The notes under the pieces: generated by a model
Told to the model about the DNA's origin: nothing
Database searches by the model: none
Seen by the model: the letters and a program-made list of their open reading frames with translations, nothing else
Assembly (NCBI RefSeq): GCF_900094585.1
Contig: NZ_FMAG01000007.1
Coordinates: 1-64,000 of the forward strand
DNA: 64,000 nucleotides
Reading direction: 5' to 3'
Origin: Martinezella multihospitum
GTDB taxonomy: Bacteria > Pseudomonadota > Alphaproteobacteria > Rhizobiales > Rhizobiaceae
Made by a program: the position numbers and the translations under genes
Shown here: piece after piece, positions 59,418 through 64,000 of the stretch
Numbering within the stretch: the stretch's first letter is position 1
How the letters are laid out: each line of letters opens with the position of its first letter

Positions 59418-60068
59418 GTGCTGAGCGAAGTAGGACAGTCGAGCGAGTTTTCGCCGCGCCAGAACGCGGTTCTGGAACAGGCGCTGCGTCTGCTCGTCGA
59501 CGGCGGCGAGAAGGCGCTGACGACCTCGGGTGTCGCGCGCGCCGCCAATTGCTCCAAGGAAAGTCTTTACAAGTGGTTCGGCGACCGCGACGGTCTTCTG
59601 TCGGCGATGATAACCTATCAGGCGAGCAAGGTGCGCACCTTCGAGCGCAACGGCGAGCGGCTGAATACGGCAAGCCTGCATGACCATCTCGTCATTTTCG
59701 CCTGCGACCTGCTCGAGGTTCTGGCCGGGGACGTTTCTCTTGCGTTGAACCGTCTGGCGATCGGCCAGTCGAACCGCGACGGCTCCAAGCTCGGCAAGCT
59801 GCTGCTGGAGCGCGGGCGCCGGCAGATCGACCGCCGCGCCATCGGTCTCATCGATGCCGGCAAGCGGGCAGGGCTGTTGCGCTTTACCGATGCCGACGAG
59901 GCATATCACACGCTTTACGGGCTCATCGTTTCCGACCTGCATGTCCGCATGCTGCTCGGCGAGCCCGGTTTGAAGGATACGAGCCGTCAGGCGGAAAAGG
60001 CGGTCAGCGCCTTCCTCCGGCTTTACGGCACAGAGAAAGTATTGGCGGAAGCAGCCGCGACCGTCTGA
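59418..60068 (+). CDS. TetR-family regulator upstream of ilvC
   Basis: This TetR protein of about 216 aa has the N-terminal HTH (NAVLEQALRLLVDGGEKALTTSGVARAANCSKESLYKWFGDRDGLL in overlapping blocks) and a C-terminal helical domain. I chose GTG 59418, preceded by GGGAG; an in-frame ATG at 59325 lies upstream of the probable operator. The stop is 42 bp before ilvC on the same strand, so it is probably part of one transcript and may repress both itself and ilvC through the palindrome at 59384-59399. The effector could be a branched-chain metabolite; this is inferred from position. Confidence 0.85.
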   Translation: MLSEVGQSSEFSPRQNAVLEQALRLLVDGGEKALTTSGVARAANCSKESLYKWFGDRDGLLSAMITYQASKVRTFERNGERLNTASLHDHLVIFACDLLEVLAGDVSLALNRLAIGQSNRDGSKLGKLLLERGRRQIDRRAIGLIDAGKRAGLLRFTDADEAYHTLYGLIVSDLHVRMLLGEPGLKDTSRQAEKAVSAFLRLYGTEKVLAEAAATV

Positions 60069-60110
60069 GACTTAGAAGTTTACCCAGACAAGCAAAGGGA
60101 AGGACAAACA

Positions 60111-61130
60111 ATGCGCGTCTATTACGATCGTGATGCCGATCTCAACCTCATCAAGTCGAAGAAGGTCGCCGTCATCGGCTACGGTTCGCAGGGCCGCGCG
60201 CACGCGCTGAACCTGAAGGACAGCGGCGCACAGAACGTTGCGATTGCACTCAAGGCCGGTTCGCCGACCGCCAAGAAGGCTGAAGCCGACGGCTTCAAGG
60301 TCATGACTGTTGCCGAAGCCGCCGCCTGGGCCGACCTGATGATGATGGCGACCCCGGACGAACTGCAGGCCGACATCTACAAGTCGGAAATCGCTCCGAA
60401 CATCCGTGACGGCGCTGCGATCGCTTTCGCACACGGCCTCAACGTTCACTTCGGCCTGATCGAGCCGAAGGCTTCGGTCGACGTCGTCATGATCGCTCCG
60501 AAGGGCCCGGGCCACACGGTTCGCGGCGAATACCAGAAGGGCGGCGGCGTTCCCTGCCTCGTTGCCGTTCATCAGAACGCTTCGGGCAACGCTCTTGAAC
60601 TCGCTCTCTCTTACGCTTGCGGCGTCGGCGGCGGCCGTTCGGGCATCATCGAAACCAACTTCCGCGAAGAGTGCGAAACCGACCTTTTCGGCGAACAGGT
60701 CGTCCTCTGCGGCGGTCTCGTCGAGCTCATCCGCGCTGGCTTCGAAACGCTGGTCGAAGCCGGCTACGCTCCGGAAATGGCCTATTTCGAGTGCCTGCAC
60801 GAAGTGAAGCTCATCGTCGACCTGATCTATGAAGGCGGCATCGCCAACATGAACTACTCGATCTCGAACACCGCTGAATGGGGCGAATACGTCTCCGGTC
60901 CGCGCATCATCACTGCCGAAACCAAGGCTGAGATGAAGCGTGTCCTCAAGGACATCCAGACCGGCAAGTTCACCTCCGAATGGATGCAGGAATACCGTTC
61001 GGGCGCTGCCCGCTTCAAGGGCATCCGCCGCAACAACGACAGCCACCAGATCGAAGAAGTCGGCGCCAAGCTGCGCGGCATGATGCCCTGGATCGGCAAG
61101 AACAAGCTGGTCGACAAGTCGGTCAACTAA
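60111..61130 (+). CDS. ilvC: Ketol-acid reductoisomerase
   Basis: IlvC converts acetolactate (or acetohydroxybutyrate) into the dihydroxy acid, the second step of Val, Leu and Ile synthesis. This 339-aa class I enzyme has the Rossmann motif VIGYGSQGRAHALNLKDSG and the knotted helical domain with GGRSGIIETNFREECETDLFGEQ, whose acidic residues bind two Mg ions. A GGGAAGGA site precedes ATG 60111. The stop is followed by a clean terminator. Its substrate is made by the IlvBN enzyme encoded about 22 kb away in this window. Confidence 0.97.
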   Translation: MRVYYDRDADLNLIKSKKVAVIGYGSQGRAHALNLKDSGAQNVAIALKAGSPTAKKAEADGFKVMTVAEAAAWADLMMMATPDELQADIYKSEIAPNIRDGAAIAFAHGLNVHFGLIEPKASVDVVMIAPKGPGHTVRGEYQKGGGVPCLVAVHQNASGNALELALSYACGVGGGRSGIIETNFREECETDLFGEQVVLCGGLVELIRAGFETLVEAGYAPEMAYFECLHEVKLIVDLIYEGGIANMNYSISNTAEWGEYVSGPRIITAETKAEMKRVLKDIQTGKFTSEWMQEYRSGAARFKGIRRNNDSHQIEEVGAKLRGMMPWIGKNKLVDKSVN

Positions 61131-61156
61131 GCTTTTCGGCGAGAGCCGGATCGGAG

Positions 61157-61184
61157 GGCCGGGGCGAAAGCTCCGGCCTTTCTA
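61157..61184 (+). terminator. Intrinsic terminator after ilvC
   Basis: The 9-bp stem GGCCGGGGC/GCTCCGGCC (61157-61165 and 61170-61178) has a GAAA tetraloop, one G-U pair and is followed by TTTCT. Confidence 0.85.
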
Positions 61185-61769
61185 TTTGCGGGCCGCGACG
61201 TAGAGCCATCTTGTCGGTTCGCCATCGAAGCCGCCGCCATCGGCCTCGGTCATGGTGATATCCTTCCATCCTCCGGCGCTCAGCATATCTCCAAGCCATA
61301 CCGCCGAAGGATAGTTGTAATAGCGTCCGAACTTGTCATGGCCTTCCGCTTCTCCCGCCTTGAAGCTGGCACGGAGGATGCCGCCTGTTTTCAGGGCGCG
61401 GAAAATGCGATCGAAGATGTCCGGCAGCGTCGAGCGCGGCGCATGAAGAAGGCTCGCTTCCGCCCAAACCCCATGGAAAGCGTCGCTGGAATCCAAGGTT
61501 TCGAAACGCATGACTAGAACGGGCCTGCCAAGACGCTTTTCCGCCTCTCCGGCGAGTTCGGCGGAACCGTCCGTGGGTGTGACGTCGAAGCCGCGCGAGA
61601 GCATGTAGGCCGCATCCTGGCCGCCGCCGCAACCCAGTTCCAGGATGGTTGCGCCGACGGGCAGCGAGTCCAGAAAGGCATCCAGCCGACTTCTGGGCAG
61701 GTTGCGATCGCGCGCAGCGTAGATGGCTGCATTGTCGGTGTAGAAGGACGATGTCGGGTCGGTGCTCAT
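61182..61769 (-). CDS. Class I SAM-dependent methyltransferase
   Basis: This 195-aa methyltransferase has motif I ILELGCGGGQDAAYMLSRGFDVTPTDGS, where Gly-rich residues bind S-adenosylmethionine, and later blocks LLHAPRSTLPDIFDRIFRALKTGGILRASFK. It resembles tellurite-resistance (TehB-like) or general methyltransferases. The acceptor is unknown. It is convergent with ilvC, close to its terminator, and follows no clear operon partner. Confidence 0.87.
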   Translation of the reverse strand: MSTDPTSSFYTDNAAIYAARDRNLPRSRLDAFLDSLPVGATILELGCGGGQDAAYMLSRGFDVTPTDGSAELAGEAEKRLGRPVLVMRFETLDSSDAFHGVWAEASLLHAPRSTLPDIFDRIFRALKTGGILRASFKAGEAEGHDKFGRYYNYPSAVWLGDMLSAGGWKDITMTEADGGGFDGEPTRWLYVAARK

Positions 61770-61825
61770 GCTTGCTATCGCTTTTTTCCGAGATGTATCG
61801 TGTTTAAACGGAAAATGGCGAATAT

Positions 61826-62203
61826 CTATTGTGCTTTGCCAAAATAGACTACGCGATCCAGGTCCTTGAAATGGGCGTCTAGTGTCAGAACGTCAGCGTC
61901 GTGCAGTTCGGCAGTGGCGTAGATGATTGCATCGGCGAGTGCGAGTTTGTGCTTCGCCGAGACTTCGGCGGCGCGGCGCGCGAGGGCCGTATCGAGGGGT
62001 TCGACAATGCAGGTGGCGGTATAGGCGAAGAAGGAATCGACCGCGTCCTCATCTCGCTCGCGCTCCAACCATTTGGCGAGTTCGAGCTGGACGATGGTGG
62101 GGACGATACATTCGGTTCGCGCAGGCATTTCGTCCTGAAGTCGATCTGCGGTCGGGCCTTGGGTCAGCCACTCGATCCAGGCTGAGCTGTCAACGACACG
62201 CAT
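61826..62203 (-). CDS. vapC: VapC-type PIN-domain toxin
   Basis: VapC toxins are Mg-dependent endoribonucleases that cut RNA and halt growth. This 125-aa PIN domain shows the acidic catalytic residues: Asp in VVDSSAWIEWL, Glu in QLELAKWLE, Asp in LADAIIYATA and Asp in LTLDAHFKD. ATG 62203 overlaps the antitoxin stop by one base (TGATG), indicating coupling. With the antitoxin upstream, it forms a type II module. The pair is self-contained with no other mobile genes. Confidence 0.92.
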   Translation of the reverse strand: MRVVDSSAWIEWLTQGPTADRLQDEMPARTECIVPTIVQLELAKWLERERDEDAVDSFFAYTATCIVEPLDTALARRAAEVSAKHKLALADAIIYATAELHDADVLTLDAHFKDLDRVVYFGKAQ

Positions 62204-62412
62204 CAAAACCGATCTTTCCGGTCACGGTAGTTGCTGGGGTTGGCGCCCTTCGCCATGCCCTTGAGGTCGGTAAGTTCGGGTACAGGAATGAGCAGCACTC
62301 CCTTGCCTTTGGGAATGAAGACGAATTCCTGACCTGCGCTCCAATGCTGCTGGTCGCGAACTTCTTTCGGGATCGATATCTGAAATTTTGAGGAGAGTGT
62401 CGCAGTGGCCAT
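62203..62412 (-). CDS. vapB: VapB-type antitoxin (AbrB/SpoVT fold)
   Basis: This 69-aa antitoxin has an N-terminal AbrB/MazE-like DNA-binding fold (ATATLSSKFQISIPKEVRDQQHW) and a C-terminal tail (KGANPSNYRDRKDRF) expected to bind and inhibit VapC. I chose ATG 62412; the longer frame to 62514 is unlike the family. It precedes the toxin, as usual, and should repress the operon. Confidence 0.9.
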   Translation of the reverse strand: MATATLSSKFQISIPKEVRDQQHWSAGQEFVFIPKGKGVLLIPVPELTDLKGMAKGANPSNYRDRKDRF

Positions 62413-62634
62413 TCTTACGTTTTTCCGATCGATAGATATGTCGTAAGAATAACACTGAAAGGGAGATGTGGATAGGCTCTTTCCAAGAGTGGTTTGGGCG
62501 CGGAAGGCCGACACGATATCGATCAGTTCGAGGCGTTATTTGTCATCGCGACAAACAAAATAGGTCAGCATTATTGACTTATCTTTTATTGCGTGATCTT
62601 GTGCTTGAAAGACCAAAAATTACGAGGAAGCCCC

Positions 62635-63864
62635 ATGTTGAATTGGGAAAATATCTTTGCGACGCGCTCGAGCCGCATGCGCGCCTCTGAAATCCGCGAA
62701 TTGCTGAAGCTGCTGGAGCGGCCGGATATCATCTCTTTTGCCGGCGGCATTCCCGATCCCGCTTTGTTTCCGGATGCCGAATTCAAGCAGGCCTATGCGG
62801 ATATCTTTTCCGGCTCGACGGTCAACGCCGCGCTGCAATATTCGGTCAGCGAAGGCTACAAGCCCCTGCGCGAATGGCTTGTTGGCCAGGTGGGCGCGCT
62901 CGGCATTCCCTGCGAGCTCGAAAACGTCTTCATCGTTTCCGGCTCGCAACAGGGTCTCGATTATCTCGGCAAGCTCTTCCTGTCGCCGAAGGATACGGCG
63001 CTGGTCACGGCGCCGACCTATCTCGGCGCGCTGCAGGCCTTCAACGCCTATGAGCCGACCTACGATCAGCTGACGCCGAACGGCAATCGCACGCCGGATT
63101 CCTATCGCGCCGCGGCTTCGCAGGCTGGCGGCAGGGTGAAGTTCGCCTATCTCTCGGCCGACTTCGCCAACCCGACCGGCGAAACGGTCGATCTGGCAGG
63201 CCGCGAGAAGCTGCTCGATCTTGCCGAAGAGCTCGATATCGCCGTCATCGAAGATGCCGCCTATCAGTCGCTGCGCTATGACGGTGAGCCGGTTGCGCCG
63301 ATCCTGGCACTGGAAATCGCGCGCAAGGGCAACATCAACGACACGCGCACGATCTATTGCGGCAGCTTCTCCAAGACGCTGGCGCCCGGCCTGCGCGTCG
63401 GCTTCGTCGTCGCCAATGCGCCCGTCATCCGCAAGCTCGTCCTGATGAAGCAGGCCGCTGACCTGCATTCCTCGACTATCAACCAGATCGCGATCCATCA
63501 GGTCGCCGAGCGTGGTTTCGATGCCCAGGTTGCCAAGGTCCGCAAGACCTACAGCCACCGCCGCGACTGCATGCTGGCGGCGCTTGCGAAATACATGCCC
63601 GAAGGTACGAGCTGGACGAAGCCGCAAGGCGGCATGTTCGTCTGGGTGACCCTCCCGAAGGGCATGGATGGCGCCAAGCTGCTCGCACGGTCGCTGGAAA
63701 CGGCGAAAGTCGCCTTCGTGCCCGGTCAGGCGTTCTTCGCCGATGGTTCTGGCGCGAATACCTTCCGCGTCAGTTTCTCCTGTGCCAATGACGAGATGAT
63801 CGAGGAAGGCATTTCGCGGCTCGGTAAGCTGATTGCAGGCGAGATCGGGGCGATGGCGGCCTAA
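62635..63864 (+). CDS. PLP-dependent aminotransferase, fold type I (2-aminoadipate/LysN-like)
   Basis: This 409-aa aminotransferase has the pyridoxal-lysine motif YCGSFSKTLAPGLRVGFVVA (Lys of SFSKT) and the family blocks SFAGGIPDPALFPDAEF and LQYSVSEGYKPLREWL. It lacks the N-terminal HTH of MocR regulators. Similar enzymes act on 2-aminoadipate, leucine or other hydrophobic amino acids. A GAGGAAG site precedes ATG 62635. It is monocistronic. The substrate is not certain. Confidence 0.9.
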   Translation: MLNWENIFATRSSRMRASEIRELLKLLERPDIISFAGGIPDPALFPDAEFKQAYADIFSGSTVNAALQYSVSEGYKPLREWLVGQVGALGIPCELENVFIVSGSQQGLDYLGKLFLSPKDTALVTAPTYLGALQAFNAYEPTYDQLTPNGNRTPDSYRAAASQAGGRVKFAYLSADFANPTGETVDLAGREKLLDLAEELDIAVIEDAAYQSLRYDGEPVAPILALEIARKGNINDTRTIYCGSFSKTLAPGLRVGFVVANAPVIRKLVLMKQAADLHSSTINQIAIHQVAERGFDAQVAKVRKTYSHRRDCMLAALAKYMPEGTSWTKPQGGMFVWVTLPKGMDGAKLLARSLETAKVAFVPGQAFFADGSGANTFRVSFSCANDEMIEEGISRLGKLIAGEIGAMAA

Positions 63865-63882
63865 GCCGCCACGGCCGGTTTT

Positions 63883-64000
63883 TTACTTCGCCAGATGCGG
63901 GCCGATCAGCGCGAGATCGGCCTCGCTCAAGCGGTCGCTGGCCGTATTGCGCTGGTGCCAGTAGGGATACATCAGCGGCTGCAGGCTGACGTCGTCGAGC
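63883..64000 (-). CDS. Partial CDS running off the right edge (C-terminus only)
   Basis: The reverse strand is open from the window edge to a TAA at 63883-63885 and encodes about 38 residues ending ...MYPYWHQRNTASDRLSEADLALIGPHLAK in overlapping blocks. It looks like a real C-terminus because codon use matches the neighbourhood, but the fragment is too short for me to name the family. It is convergent with the aminotransferase gene, 18 bp away. Confidence 0.55.
   Translation of the reverse strand, partial: LDDVSLQPLMYPYWHQRNTASDRLSEADLALIGPHLAK

Noticed and set aside
1..64000. CRISPR array, rRNA or tRNA genes, or prophage
   Set aside because: No regular short direct repeats with unique spacers, no rRNA-like or tRNA cloverleaf sequence outside the tmRNA, and no phage structural genes were seen.

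Overview
The window looks like chromosomal DNA of an alphaproteobacterium of the order Rhizobiales, most likely Rhizobium or a close relative. It is GC-rich and densely coding on both strands. It carries a circularly permuted two-piece tmRNA gene whose tag reads ANDNYAEARLAA, and an alpha-type SspB beside it. Many of the families are typical of rhizobia: DUF4169, DUF2000, an AsmA protein with a charged tail, KpsC-type Kdo transferase and Co-type nitrile hydratase. Dispersed palindromic repeats of the kind common in rhizobial intergenic DNA are also present. I see no CRISPR array, rRNA, tRNA or prophage. The only intact mobile element is an IS630-family insertion sequence at the left edge.

Layout. 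1-1.05 kb: IS630-type element with a frameshifted transposase. 1.2-8.4 kb: UvrD/PcrA helicase, then a two-gene RND efflux operon. 8.6-16.6 kb: orphan flagellin, OmpA-like lipoprotein, divergent DUF2000/AraC pair, polar amino acid ABC transporter (four genes), FAD-linked D-lactate/glycolate-type oxidase. 16.8-26.7 kb: large AsmA protein, RHH and DUF4169 small proteins, sspB with ssrA, thyA, DMT transporter, acetyltransferase, XRE-cupin regulator, dehydrogenase, folA. 26.8-35.9 kb: hflK-hflC-degP membrane quality-control cluster, a tandem acetyltransferase pair, divergent serB/miaA, HerA-like ATPase. 35.9-38.6 kb: ilv leader peptide and attenuator, acetolactate synthase large and small subunits. 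38.7-43.1 kb: KpsC-like protein, aldo/keto reductase, LysE exporter and nitrile hydratase alpha, beta and activator. 43.3-47.3 kb: anti-sigma/ECF sigma/secreted-protein operon, RecD-like helicase, pdxJ. 47.5-58.7 kb: accessory metabolism and regulators (QorB/HxlR, FAD monooxygenase, MFS, TetR, GNATs, Asp/Glu racemase/Lrp, NDH-2, alcohol dehydrogenase/AraC). 58.7-64 kb: secreted protein, TetR-ilvC, methyltransferase, VapBC, aminotransferase and the end of one more gene.

How the genes fit together. Branched-chain amino acid synthesis is represented by two separate loci. The ilvBN locus sits behind a promoter that starts almost exactly at a leader peptide rich in Ile, Leu and Val, followed by an intrinsic terminator, which is a classic attenuator layout. 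The ilvC locus lies behind a TetR gene whose promoter overlaps a perfect 16-bp palindrome. The trans-translation tag RNA and its ClpXP adaptor SspB are adjacent, which links ribosome rescue with tag-directed proteolysis. thyA and folA, the two enzymes of the dTMP/folate cycle, lie about 3 kb apart. The most noteworthy items are the ssrA-sspB pair, the near-leaderless ilv attenuator, the leaderless XRE-cupin regulator, the TetR-ilvC operator, and the histidine-rich N-terminus of the nitrile hydratase alpha subunit. I did not find a convincing wholly new system. All assignments come from reading motifs and were not checked by database searches.
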